A DNA stretch of 13,202 bases from Candidatus Vogelbacteria bacterium CG10_big_fil_rev_8_21_14_0_10_51_16 (lineage in GTDB: Bacteria > Patescibacteriota > Minisyncoccia > Phycocordibacterales > JACRKE01): NCBI GenBank assembly GCA_002774795.1, contig PCYI01000018.1, forward strand, positions 7,091-20,292, given 5' to 3'. Under the pieces are notes generated by a model. The model was not told the origin of the DNA. It saw only the letters and a list, made by a program, of their open reading frames with translations, and searched no databases. This document shows positions 1 through 5,520 of this stretch, one piece after another; position 1 is the stretch's first letter; the number at the start of each line of letters is the position of its first letter. The translations under genes were made by a program, and so were the position numbers.

Positions 1-1
1 G

Positions 2-553
2 GTGAGTGTTATGGCCAGGAAGGGAAAAAGAAGACATCGGCAAGCAAGCAAATGCTGGAAGGGTCGGCCCAAACGAAGGAGTGGTCGCCAGGGTTTGGCA
101 CCCCTCTGCATCGCGGTGGTACGTTTTGGCGAGCATCTTGTCCTTGTCGAGCGAGAACTCCCACGAAGAGGAAAGAAGGGGGTGGCCCTCCGCGTCGGCT
201 TTCCAGGAGGGAAGAAGTGGCAAGCATGGGGGATAGAGTGGAACACCTTGAGGGAAGCGTGCGAAGAGCTCGGACTCCCCCAAGGAAGCTTGGTGGCCGA
301 ACACTATTTTGGCTCTTGGCACCATCCCCAGTTTCCCGCTCGTGTCACCCACTACACGCTCTGTCTCTTTAAAGAGGGTATGTTCTTCAACATAAGGGCG
401 GGGAGAAACATCCAGCGGATTATTCTCGCCACTCCAGATGAGATGGTCGCCCTTACAACGACCACCATCTTCCCCCCAGTAGCCAACTATTTCGGGCTTA
501 CCAACCGTAAAATTCGGGCCATCCGCAAGCGCAGAGTCGGCTCAAAACAGTAG
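2..553 (+). CDS. Nudix hydrolase, possibly open at the window's left edge
   Basis: A predicted 183-residue cytoplasmic enzyme that would hydrolyse a nucleoside diphosphate linked to another moiety. The Nudix box lies at about residues 70-92: PGG at 68-70 and REACEELGL at 84-92, which supplies the REUXEEXGU half with its three metal-binding glutamates (E85, E88, E89). The first glutamate of GX5E is a Trp (W76), which is atypical. After the box, a beta-strand-like stretch around HYTLCLF (117-123) fits the Nudix fold. The first 30 residues are strongly basic (RKGKRRHR and GRPKRRSGR) and may be an RNA- or DNA-binding tail or upstream sequence that is not translated. The start shown is GTG at 2; an ATG at 11 is equally possible. 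The frame reaches the window edge, so the true start could lie outside. The stop overlaps the terminator stem. Substrate cannot be told. Confidence 0.8.
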   Translation: MSVMARKGKRRHRQASKCWKGRPKRRSGRQGLAPLCIAVVRFGEHLVLVERELPRRGKKGVALRVGFPGGKKWQAWGIEWNTLREACEELGLPQGSLVAEHYFGSWHHPQFPARVTHYTLCLFKEGMFFNIRAGRNIQRIILATPDEMVALTTTTIFPPVANYFGLTNRKIRAIRKRRVGSKQ

Positions 554-583
554 GCTCGCCTCACGGCGAGCCTTGTCTTTTTT
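553..583 (+). terminator. Rho-independent terminator after the Nudix gene
   Basis: GGCTCGCC (553-560), a four-base loop, then GGCGAGCC (565-572), followed by TTGTCTTTTTT. This perfect 8-bp stem starts within the stop codon of the Nudix gene. It lies between convergent genes. The minus-strand tail (TACTGTTTTG) is weaker, so it probably serves mainly the plus-strand gene. Confidence 0.9.
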
Positions 584-604
584 GCCCCACATGCTGGCGA
601 CGTA

Positions 605-1189
605 CTAAAACAACCCACTCAAAGCCACCATCGAGAGAATGCCAAAGAAATGCATAGTGTAAGAAAATGGCACCACGAAGCTCAAGTGTGTTTTAGACAC
701 ACCCATAAGCGTGAGCCCCACTTCGTCGGGGAGCGGGGTGGCGATAAAAATAGCCCCTACCGCCGGAGCAAGCCATTGCATGAAGGGGCGATAGTGGATA
801 TGCACCAGTTTGCATAGTAACCGCGTCGAGATCAGATGGCTCACTTCATCAGCCGCGTGCCTGCGAGCAAAAAGGAACATGAGCACGTCCGCAAAAAGCG
901 CTCCAGTAGCCGCCACAAGAGCAACCGCGAGGGGTGGCATGGTGAGGGCTAGCTGGGCAAGAATAGCAATAGCGATTGACACCGTGAAGAGTGAGGCAAA
1001 CATGACCCCCGCAAGAAAGGCGGTGACCACCTGCCCGCCTCCGGTGGAGGCCACAACAATTTCCGGCACTCCGCCTTTTACAAGAAGAATGGCGACCACT
1101 ATACTTGCCAACACAGCAAGATGATTGGCGCGCTCTTTGTGATGAGCACGATGCAAAACAGATGGATGCACCTTCTTGTCTTTCTTCAT
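605..1189 (-). CDS. Five-helix membrane protein, hypothetical, with LPDE motif
   Basis: From the ATG chosen here, 194 residues. A basic N-terminus (MKKDKK and a His-rich stretch) precedes about five hydrophobic segments near residues 22-38, 54-77, 85-108, 135-151 and 169-192. Two conspicuous motifs are GALFAD just inside the third helix and ATPLPDEVG at 150-158, after the fourth. I recall similar unnamed proteins with an SPLPDE-G-A-LG motif from Parcubacteria genomes; they look distantly like small DedA/VTT-type or putative small multidrug export proteins, but no function can be assigned. A TTG start at 1240 would add 17 residues, with a GGAG only 3 nt upstream. I prefer the ATG because TGCTATACT, an extended -10 box, sits 7 nt before it. 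The gene follows ung on the same strand. Confidence 0.75.
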   Translation of the reverse strand: MKKDKKVHPSVLHRAHHKERANHLAVLASIVVAILLVKGGVPEIVVASTGGGQVVTAFLAGVMFASLFTVSIAIAILAQLALTMPPLAVALVAATGALFADVLMFLFARRHAADEVSHLISTRLLCKLVHIHYRPFMQWLAPAVGAIFIATPLPDEVGLTLMGVSKTHLSFVVPFSYTMHFFGILSMVALSGLF

Positions 1190-1196
1190 TTTTTTA

Positions 1197-1205
1197 AGTA
1201 TAGCA
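1197..1205 (-). promoter_or_regulatory. Extended -10 promoter, likely leaderless
   Basis: On the minus strand TGC-TATACT is followed by seven A/T bases (TAAAAAA) and the ATG at 1189. An extended -10 this close to a start codon predicts a transcript that begins at or next to the ATG. No convincing -35 was found. The same TGCTATACT stands before the HNH gene at 3506. Confidence 0.45.
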
Positions 1206-1256
1206 AGGATTGCTCCCTTGAGGACAAAAACTGTGCACAACTTCTCCGCGAACCTG

Positions 1257-1946
1257 CTACCAAAGAATGGGCTCGCGACCTTGCTTTACAAGATAGATGT
1301 TTGTCTTGCTAAAGTGCTTGCAACCAAAGAAGCCACCGCGAGCAAGCGGTGACGGGTGTGGGGCCTCGAGAACGAGATGCTTTGAGCGATTAACCACACT
1401 TCCCTTTTCTTGAGCGTAACGACCCCACAAAAGAAACACCAAACCGTCTTTTTTGTCCGACAGGGTTTTGATAACCGCATCGGTAAAAGTCTCCCACCCC
1501 TTACGCTGATGAGAACCAGGCGCATGCGCCCGCACCGTGAGAGTAGAGTTTAGAAGTAGCACCCCCTGCTCCGCCCAATGCTCTAAATTACCAGACTTGG
1601 TCACCGAGTCACTAAGTGATTTAGGCGCCGTGGGTACAAGCTGGAGATCGTCCGCTATTTCTTTAAAAATGTTTTGGAGCGAGGGTGGCATGGCCACGCC
1701 ATCGCGTACCGAGAAAGAAAGCCCGTGGGCCTGGCCGGGGCCGTGGTAGGGGTCTTGACCAAGGATGACAACTTTTACTTTGTCTAAGGGTGTCTTTTCA
1801 AAAGCATGGAAAACAAATTTCGCGGGCGGGTAAACGGTAGTGTCCTTATATTCACTGCGCACAAACTCGACCAGCTCCTTGAAGTATGGCTTTCTAAACT
1901 CATCTCGCAGGGCAACTTTCCAAGTCGGCTCAATCTTCACCTCCAT
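1257..1946 (-). CDS. ung: Uracil-DNA glycosylase, family 1 (UDG)
   Basis: Removes uracil from DNA by cleaving the N-glycosidic bond, starting base excision repair; cytoplasmic. From the ATG at 1946 it is 229 residues, the usual length. Visible motifs: GQDPYH at 63-68, with catalytic Asp65 and the Tyr67 that excludes thymine; LLLN ending at Asn133, which reads uracil; and HPSPL at 197-201, with catalytic His197 and the intercalating Leu201. GWETFTD and FLLWG also match E. coli Ung closely. Between EIADD and LEHW (about 100-120) there is an insertion of roughly nine residues relative to E. coli. A GTG at 1985 would extend it by 13 residues and overlap the upstream ORF; the ATG fits the family better, although neither has a strong ribosome binding site. 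It sits 16 nt after the hypothetical gene at 1963-2322. Confidence 0.97.
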   Translation of the reverse strand: MEVKIEPTWKVALRDEFRKPYFKELVEFVRSEYKDTTVYPPAKFVFHAFEKTPLDKVKVVILGQDPYHGPGQAHGLSFSVRDGVAMPPSLQNIFKEIADDLQLVPTAPKSLSDSVTKSGNLEHWAEQGVLLLNSTLTVRAHAPGSHQRKGWETFTDAVIKTLSDKKDGLVFLLWGRYAQEKGSVVNRSKHLVLEAPHPSPLARGGFFGCKHFSKTNIYLVKQGREPILW

Positions 1947-1962
1947 AGATATAGAGCGCAAA

Positions 1963-2322
1963 CTACGCGGCCTTTTGCAGTCCACTCTCGTCCGTTTTTT
2001 GCTTTGCTTGCATGCGGGCCATCATTGAACCCTCTGCCGGGTGTCGGGGAGAAGCTGGCGTCACCGGCGACTCTTCCTTTCGTTTTTCTATCTCCCTCTC
2101 GAGTTCTTGAATTCCTCTGTTCTCCGAGATCTGTTCATCTGTGCCAAAGTTTTCGGCTCCGCTACGCCTCCGCTCAATCTCTGCCTCCAGGCTCGCGAGC
2201 GAGCGAGCAGCAAGACTGTCTTTGCGGTCTTTTTCCCAAGAAGGCACATAAGCCCCGGACTCCTGTGGTTGCGGTGGTTGCTCTGCCTGTGGTTCATCAA
2301 AAGATGGATTTTCTATACTCAT
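1963..2322 (-). CDS. Charged, low-complexity hypothetical protein
   Basis: A 119-residue soluble protein that I do not recognise. The N-terminal 35 residues are rich in Pro, Gln and Glu (EQPPQPQES). Two short heptad-like charged helices follow (SLEAEIERRR and ELEREIEKRK, about residues 44-53 and 73-82). The C-terminus is Pro/Ala/Met-rich with MMARMQAKQK. There are no Cys residues, membrane segments or catalytic motifs, so it is probably partly disordered with coiled-coil segments. It begins with an ATG lacking a clear Shine-Dalgarno site and precedes ung on the same strand with a 16-nt gap, which suggests cotranscription. Whether it aids DNA repair is unknown. Confidence 0.65.
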   Translation of the reverse strand: MSIENPSFDEPQAEQPPQPQESGAYVPSWEKDRKDSLAARSLASLEAEIERRRSGAENFGTDEQISENRGIQELEREIEKRKEESPVTPASPRHPAEGSMMARMQAKQKTDESGLQKAA

Positions 2323-2363
2323 AGTGTGTGGTGTTTATTTTGGCTTTTCTCAAACATGCCACA

Positions 2364-2408
2364 TTAGCTGGTAATCAAAAACGTCTCTTTGCGCTGATGT
2401 GACGGCAT
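2364..2408 (-). CDS. Possible 14-residue leader peptide
   Basis: A tiny ORF, MPSHQRKETFLITS, starts 8 nt downstream of a perfect AGGAGG (2417-2422 on the minus strand). This is one of the best ribosome binding sites in the window, yet it opens only 14 codons. It lies in the roughly 140-nt gap between tRNA-His and the hypothetical-ung operon, so it could be an upstream ORF that regulates that operon or a small functional peptide. No attenuator hairpin was found between its stop and the next ATG (2322). A chance occurrence cannot be excluded. Confidence 0.3.
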   Translation of the reverse strand: MPSHQRKETFLITS

Positions 2409-2464
2409 TTTCGTATCCTCCTCTACTTATATTAACACACACTTTCCCCGATATACTATTTTTG

Positions 2465-2537
2465 GGTGCCTACTGAGAGTTGAACTCAGGCTTACTCCTC
2501 CACAGGGAGCCGTGCAAACCGTTACACTATAGGCACC
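2465..2537 (-). tRNA. tRNA-His (GTG)
   Basis: Folds as a full cloverleaf on the minus strand. The acceptor stem is GTGCCTA/TAGGCAC, plus an extra 5' G(-1) facing C73, the histidine identity pair. The anticodon stem GCTCC/GGAGT (one G-T pair) closes the 7-nt loop CTGTGGA with anticodon GTG after U33. The T stem is CTGAG/CTCAG around TTCAACT. The 3' end continues CAAA after C73, so CCA is not completely encoded and would be added by nucleotidyltransferase. The first 16 nt are also the 3' end of the HNH ORF at 2522-3037. Confidence 0.95.
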
Positions 2538-3037
2538 ATCATTAACTTGCGCTTAGTAACAGTATCATGATGTGCAAGGTGATGGCAATTGTGGCAAAGC
2601 CATGCTAAGTTGCGCGGATCATTATTGCTGTGCTCTTCGTCTCGATGATGAGTGACGAGTACGCGTTCGTCTTTTTCTCTACAGAGCAAGCATACCTCCT
2701 CGATGCCGAGCCTGCGTAGGATTGTTTGATATGTGAATGCACCTGTTTTCCAGTTACGATGTTTCGGGCCAACAAAAAAACCGTTTCTCCATTTTGTCTG
2801 ACAGGACTTAGAGCAAAAGAACTTACCGCTTTTTGAAGCCCTTATTTGCTTGGGTGTTCTTTCTAGATTCTTCGAACAGGTGAAGCAACGCATCAATCGG
2901 CGGTTAGTCATTCCCGAATGATGACACCGTGCGGAACAATATTTACCCCAACCGTTTCTTATGTGAACCGGCTTTGCGCGGAAGGCAACTCCACATTGCT
3001 TACAGATTGTATTACTGGGTAAATCGTTTGAGACCAT
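2522..3037 (-). CDS. HNH endonuclease with two zinc ribbons, C-end inside tRNA-His
   Basis: A 171-residue protein predicted to nick or cut DNA. Three Cys-rich modules follow in order: ribbon 1 with C12, C15, C34, C38; ribbon 2 with C51, C54, C75, C79; and an HNH nuclease core with C116, C119, the VTHHRDE histidines (H130, H131), then LAWLCHNCHHLAHH holding C148, C151 and the terminal His residues. The two His, the Asn of NNDPRNL and the C-x2-C pair match the HNH signature. The last five codons and the stop lie in the 5' part of tRNA-His. Its ATG lies 26 nt inside the upstream HNH ORF, implying translational coupling. It is paralogous to that neighbour (same ribbon-ribbon-HNH order). Such proteins occur as free-standing homing-type or phage-type nucleases; the target is unknown. 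The pair is AT-richer than the flanking genes. Confidence 0.85.
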   Translation of the reverse strand: MVSNDLPSNTICKQCGVAFRAKPVHIRNGWGKYCSARCHHSGMTNRRLMRCFTCSKNLERTPKQIRASKSGKFFCSKSCQTKWRNGFFVGPKHRNWKTGAFTYQTILRRLGIEEVCLLCREKDERVLVTHHRDEEHSNNDPRNLAWLCHNCHHLAHHDTVTKRKLMMVPIV

Positions 3038-3506
3038 AGAAAAGCACGCGCTCGTGCGGATAGTTATGGATGATAAAATGACAATTTCTACACAGCCAAA
3101 TTAAGTTTGAAAGGTTATTGTTGTTGCGATTCATGTCTATATGGTGGGCGACAAGCACTTTTTTAACAGTAACCGCACAACGCTCACATTGTTCCATTCG
3201 GCCACTCCTGCAAAGATTTATCTTGTATGAGGACCTACCTCCGCGCCAATTAGGATGCTTCTTTTGAAGATGCTTGCGCTGTAGCACAAGAAGAGCACAT
3301 GGTCGGCTACAATAAAAATGCTTACTCCTTAGAATGTCTTTTGGCAATCTATAAACCTCTTTATCACAGACCTCACATTGTACAGTCTTCCCCTTTTTTG
3401 TCTTTCTTCGACATTCATTGGAACAGTGTTGCCCTGCTCCGTATTGAAGATGGGAAGGTTTGACATAAAACCTCTTTCTACAAACGCGACATAGGACTAG
3501 GGGCAT
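3012..3506 (-). CDS. HNH endonuclease with two zinc ribbons
   Basis: A 164-residue paralogue of the next gene. Ribbon 1: C6, C9, C28, C32. Ribbon 2: C44, C47, C66, C70. The linker has KKHPNWRGG (82-90), a motif often seen before this type of HNH domain. The HNH core has C107, C110, VAHHIDMNRNNNN (H121, H122 and the Asn cluster), then LIWLCRNCHFIIH with C139, C142 and H147. All expected nuclease residues are present, so it is probably active. It is the first gene of the pair; an extended -10 (TGCTATACT) lies only 6 nt upstream of its ATG, suggesting a leaderless mRNA. A role as a selfish nuclease or as part of a defence or mobile unit is possible, but nothing here decides. Confidence 0.85.
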   Translation of the reverse strand: MPLVLCRVCRKRFYVKPSHLQYGAGQHCSNECRRKTKKGKTVQCEVCDKEVYRLPKDILRSKHFYCSRPCALLVLQRKHLQKKHPNWRGGRSSYKINLCRSGRMEQCERCAVTVKKVLVAHHIDMNRNNNNLSNLIWLCRNCHFIIHNYPHERVLFYGLKRFTQ

Positions 3507-3512
3507 TCTCTA

Positions 3513-3521
3513 AGTATAGCA
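3513..3521 (-). promoter_or_regulatory. Extended -10 promoter of the HNH pair, likely leaderless
   Basis: On the minus strand TGC-TATACT, then TAGAGA, then the ATG at 3506. A transcription start 6-7 nt after the -10 box would coincide with the ATG. No good -35 hexamer lies 17 nt upstream, as is common for extended -10 promoters. Confidence 0.5.
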
Positions 3522-3584
3522 CATGATGGGATTCTAGACGTAATTGAACAATACCACACACCGCAGCTTTACCGTCCTTGCGGC

Positions 3585-3609
3585 ATATAGGGCAAATTAA
3601 GGCATGAAT
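3585..3609 (+). repeat. Left terminal inverted repeat of the IS
   Basis: Twenty-five bases beginning ATATAGGGCAAATTAAGG; exact reverse complement of 4606-4630. Matching continues three more bases outward (CGG at 3581-3583) after one mismatch. Confidence 0.9.
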
Positions 3610-3615
3610 CTGTAG

Positions 3616-3648
3616 AATGATGGCTTAACCACAAGGTAAACCATCATT
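3616..3648 (+). promoter_or_regulatory. Hairpin just upstream of the transposase ATG
   Basis: AATGATGG (3616-3623) pairs with CCATCATT (3641-3648), and inside it TTAACC and GGTAAA extend the stem with a bulge. The hairpin ends 7 nt before the ATG at 3656, which lacks a Shine-Dalgarno site. In other insertion sequences such 5' structures limit transposase translation from read-through transcripts; the same role here is inference. Confidence 0.45.
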
Positions 3649-3655
3649 CAAACGT

Positions 3656-4261
3656 ATGAATCGCAAACAATGCCTCCACTGTGGGTCAGTGGCGTGTGTC
3701 AGAAACGGATTTCAAGAAGGGCATCAAGTATGGAAATGCAAACAATGTAAGAAGAAGTTTCAGGCAAACAAAACAGCTCCTCCCTTAAAAGAGGAGCTGT
3801 TTTGTTTGTACGTCTTCAACAAACAAACGCTCGCAGAGATCGGAGGCGAGTTTCGACTCCGCACCAAGGAGTTACAGAGATTTTTTGATGAGGTTGTTCT
3901 CCCAAAAAAGAAACACACTCCGCGTCCCGTAGCACTGTGTGTCGACACAACCTTCTTTGGATCCTTCGGCGTGGTTGTCTTCCGCGATCAAATGAAAAAA
4001 GAGAATCTGTGGTGGTCATTCTGCGCGCAAGAGTGGACACTCTACTACGAGCGAGGAAAGAACGAACTGCTCAAGCTCGGCTACACCTTCACGTCAGTCA
4101 TCACCGATGGACTGCCTGGATTACCGCCCGTCTTTAGCGGTATTCCGTTCCAGTACTGCCACTTTCATGCAAAGAAGAACATCACCAAGTACCTCACCAA
4201 AAACCCAAAGACCGATGCGGGTCTTGCGCTACTTGCGCTGATGAACAGCATTCATCTGTAA
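3656..4261 (+). CDS. Transposase, N-terminal part, ended by in-frame TAA
   Basis: 201 residues of a DDE transposase that catalyses movement of the surrounding IS. An N-terminal zinc ribbon (C6, C9, C28, C31, then KKKF) is followed by a helical DNA-binding region (about 45-85) and the first two parts of the RNase H-like catalytic core. The first Asp is in CVDTTFFG (D97), the second in VITDGLPG (D151), followed by the QYCHFHAKK motif typical of MULE/IS256-like enzymes. The frame then meets TAA at 4259-4261. The codons after it stay in the same frame and still read like transposase (SFVATLLAWRDLR) into the ORF at 4310. A single nonsense change therefore explains the split; stop-codon read-through is the alternative. 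This part alone lacks the catalytic Glu. Confidence 0.8.
   Translation: MNRKQCLHCGSVACVRNGFQEGHQVWKCKQCKKKFQANKTAPPLKEELFCLYVFNKQTLAEIGGEFRLRTKELQRFFDEVVLPKKKHTPRPVALCVDTTFFGSFGVVVFRDQMKKENLWWSFCAQEWTLYYERGKNELLKLGYTFTSVITDGLPGLPPVFSGIPFQYCHFHAKKNITKYLTKNPKTDAGLALLALMNSIHL
3765..3808 (+). terminator. Perfect 18-bp hairpin with A/T tails inside the transposase gene
   Basis: Bases 3765-3782 and 3791-3808 are exact reverse complements around the loop CCTTAAAA. The left arm starts CAAACAAAACAG and the right arm ends CTGTTTTGTTTG, so the GC-rich core (CAGCTCCTC/GAGGAGCTG) is followed by a T-rich run on both strands, the layout of a bidirectional intrinsic terminator. It lies entirely within coding sequence (residues about 37-51). 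Premature termination limiting transposase expression is a plausible role but unproven. Confidence 0.45.
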
Positions 4262-4309
4262 ACGCAAACTTCGTTCGTCGCTACGCTTCTGGCGTGGCGT
4301 GATCTACGT

Positions 4310-4618
4310 ATGTCTTTTCTGGAAGAAAAGACATATCATCCCGGAGGTTCGTGGTCACACACCCACGCACGACTCAAGTCAGCACAGCGAAGCATGGGCA
4401 GAATGATTCCGTATCTTTTTACCTATCAAAATGAAAAAACGATCTTCGTTCCTCGCACCACTAATACGCTTGAGGGACATTTCCGGCATCTCAAAGTTCG
4501 CGTCCATGTGCACTGTGGCATCTCCATTCATCGCAAGAAAAAACTCACTGAAGCTGTGCTTCTCAACTCGTCTGCTACGTATCAAAAAGGTATGGAGCAA
4601 AGACTATTCATGCCTTAA
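4310..4618 (+). CDS. Transposase, C-terminal part with catalytic Glu (separated fragment)
   Basis: 102 residues in the same frame as 3656-4261, downstream of the TAA. FLEEKTYHPGG and SWSHTHARLKSAQRS match the insertion region of IS1249-like transposases, and TTNTLEGHFRHLK (50-62) carries the third acidic residue, E55, of the DDE triad, followed by the usual HCGIS segment. The ATG at 4310 falls within conserved sequence and is probably an internal Met, not a real start; no ribosome binding site precedes it. The 3' end runs into the right terminal repeat, as usual in compact insertion sequences. It should be read as the second half of one broken or recoded gene. Confidence 0.7.
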   Translation: MSFLEEKTYHPGGSWSHTHARLKSAQRSMGRMIPYLFTYQNEKTIFVPRTTNTLEGHFRHLKVRVHVHCGISIHRKKKLTEAVLLNSSATYQKGMEQRLFMP

Positions 4619-4630
4619 TTTGCCCTATAT
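4606..4630 (-). repeat. Right terminal inverted repeat of the IS
   Basis: Exact reverse complement of 3585-3609 over 25 bases. The transposase stop (4616-4618) falls inside it. Confidence 0.9.
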
Positions 4631-4698
4631 ACCGAATGTTCCGAATAAACATGCTCACACGCTGATATGCACCTACTCTCGCTTGTCAGTGTAGCACG

Positions 4699-4737
4699 AA
4701 AATGTAAAACGCCCCCCGTCATCGATTCGGGGGGCGT
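4699..4737 (-). terminator. Rho-independent terminator of the GC-rich operon
   Basis: ACGCCCCCCG (4709-4718) and CGGGGGGCGT (4728-4737) form a perfect 10-bp stem with a 9-nt loop. On the minus strand it is followed by TTTACATTTT, a fair U-tract. It lies 57 nt downstream of the stop of the gene at 4795. The plus-strand tail (GTGTCTTTG) is poorer. Confidence 0.8.
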
Positions 4738-4794
4738 GTGTCTTTGTCGTGCCGCCACGTGGGGGCCCGAGAGCTAAGGATCAAGGGTCCAGGG

Positions 4795-5304
4795 TCAGGG
4801 CTGGGTAGCCAAGGGCGAAGCGCTTGCGCACGACGCCGCCGGATTCTGCCGGCCCCAGCCGAGGTCGAGCCAGCCGTAGTCCACGACGACGCGACCCTCG
4901 TGCCAGTAAGCGTACCGGACGCACAGGTTGCCGTCGGCGTTGCGGAAAAGGTCGGCCCAGGCGAAGAGGTTGAGGGGGTTGCCCTCCGCGTCCACCTTCC
5001 AATCCTCCGGCCAGAACTCCGGGTGCTCCTCGAGGAAGTCGAGGAGCCTGGCCGGGACGTTCCCGCCGCGGGCCTCGAGCTCCTCGCGGAGCTTGTGGCC
5101 CTGGATACACTTGTCGCCGAGTTGGTCTGGCGACCAATACAGCTCGGCCTTGCGGCAGTTCAGGTAGAGGCCGTCCGGCCACTTCTCGACCTTGAGGTAA
5201 CCGCGCAGGCCGGGATGCGGCACGTGCGTGGCTCCCGAGAAGGGGAGGGCTGGGAGTTCGTCGAGGTCGAGCTCGTAGGCTCCATCGACGAGCAGGGGGT
5301 TCAT
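4795..5304 (-). CDS. GC-rich hypothetical protein of Parcubacteria type
   Basis: 169 residues from the ATG that overlaps the upstream stop as ATGA. I do not know a function. The layout CIQGHKLREELEARG - ARLLDFLEEHPEFWPEDWK - NLFAWADLFRNADG - CVRYAYW - YGWLDLGW resembles a family of hypothetical proteins that I recall as frequent in Parcubacteria (a helix ending in a Pro-x-x-W-K turn, then Trp-rich strands); this is recollection, not a search. Only three Cys and no membrane segments are present. The last 17 residues (QNPAASCASASPLATQP) are low-complexity and may reflect repeat-derived DNA. An in-frame ATG at 5337 would add 11 residues and deepen the overlap. The very high GC at third positions makes long spurious ORFs on both strands, but this frame has the coherent protein composition. 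Confidence 0.7.
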   Translation of the reverse strand: MNPLLVDGAYELDLDELPALPFSGATHVPHPGLRGYLKVEKWPDGLYLNCRKAELYWSPDQLGDKCIQGHKLREELEARGGNVPARLLDFLEEHPEFWPEDWKVDAEGNPLNLFAWADLFRNADGNLCVRYAYWHEGRVVVDYGWLDLGWGRQNPAASCASASPLATQP

Positions 5305-5459
5305 CCCCGCGAGAGCCGCGCGTAGCGACTCGCCCACTCTTCGCCCGTCTCCTTACCCGCGAGCTTGGCGAGCAGGTCGTAGACGAGGGGGTAGTGGGCC
5401 GTGAGCTCGAGGACGAGCCCGACAATCTTGGCAAGCATGCCGTCGTTCGACTTAAGCAT
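5301..5459 (-). CDS. Small helical protein, first gene of the GC-rich operon
   Basis: 52 residues from an ATG preceded by a perfect AAGGAGGT (5467-5474 on the minus strand) with a 7-nt spacer. That decides the start over the TTG at 5489. The sequence is mostly amphipathic helix (LAKIVGLVLELTAHYPLVYDLLAKLAG), with a charged C-terminus (KETGEEWASRYARLSRG). No family is recognised. The stop TGA overlaps the next ATG (ATGA), so the two proteins are probably coexpressed in matched amounts, as in toxin-antitoxin or subunit pairs. Nothing else supports a toxin-antitoxin reading. Confidence 0.65.
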   Translation of the reverse strand: MLKSNDGMLAKIVGLVLELTAHYPLVYDLLAKLAGKETGEEWASRYARLSRG

Positions 5460-5520
5460 GGTCGCCACCTCCTTATGATCATATGGCAAGCCTTGGCCTC
5501 GACGTTATGCCGAGACAGTG

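Larger units (their letters stand above)
3585..4630 (+). mobile_element. Insertion sequence, zinc-ribbon MULE/IS256-like (IS1249 type)
   Basis: A 1,046-bp element bounded by perfect 25-bp terminal inverted repeats. If the outermost CGG is counted, the repeats reach 3581 and 4634 with one mismatch. It carries one transposase reading frame split by a TAA. The transposase resembles the group often annotated as IS256 family, variant zinc-binding type, or IS1249. No target-site duplication is visible outside the repeats, so the insertion is old, rearranged or of a type with none. It lies between the HNH promoter and the GC-rich operon and interrupts no recognisable gene. Confidence 0.85.

Noticed and set aside
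3575..4645. Target-site duplication of the insertion sequence
   Set aside because: I compared 8-10 bp outside both the 25-bp and the extended repeat ends and found no match.
4738..5325. 195-residue plus-strand ORF opposite the GC-rich operon
   Set aside because: Antisense shadow of the 169-residue gene; Val/Glu/Leu repeats without a recognisable fold and no ribosome binding site.
4795..5459. Toxin-antitoxin operon
   Set aside because: Two small overlapping genes fit superficially, but neither shows a toxin or antitoxin motif and the larger one resembles a CPR hypothetical family.
5301..5489. TTG start at 5489 for the small operon gene
   Set aside because: The ATG at 5459 has a perfect AAGGAGGT at ideal spacing, which would lie inside the coding region if TTG were used.
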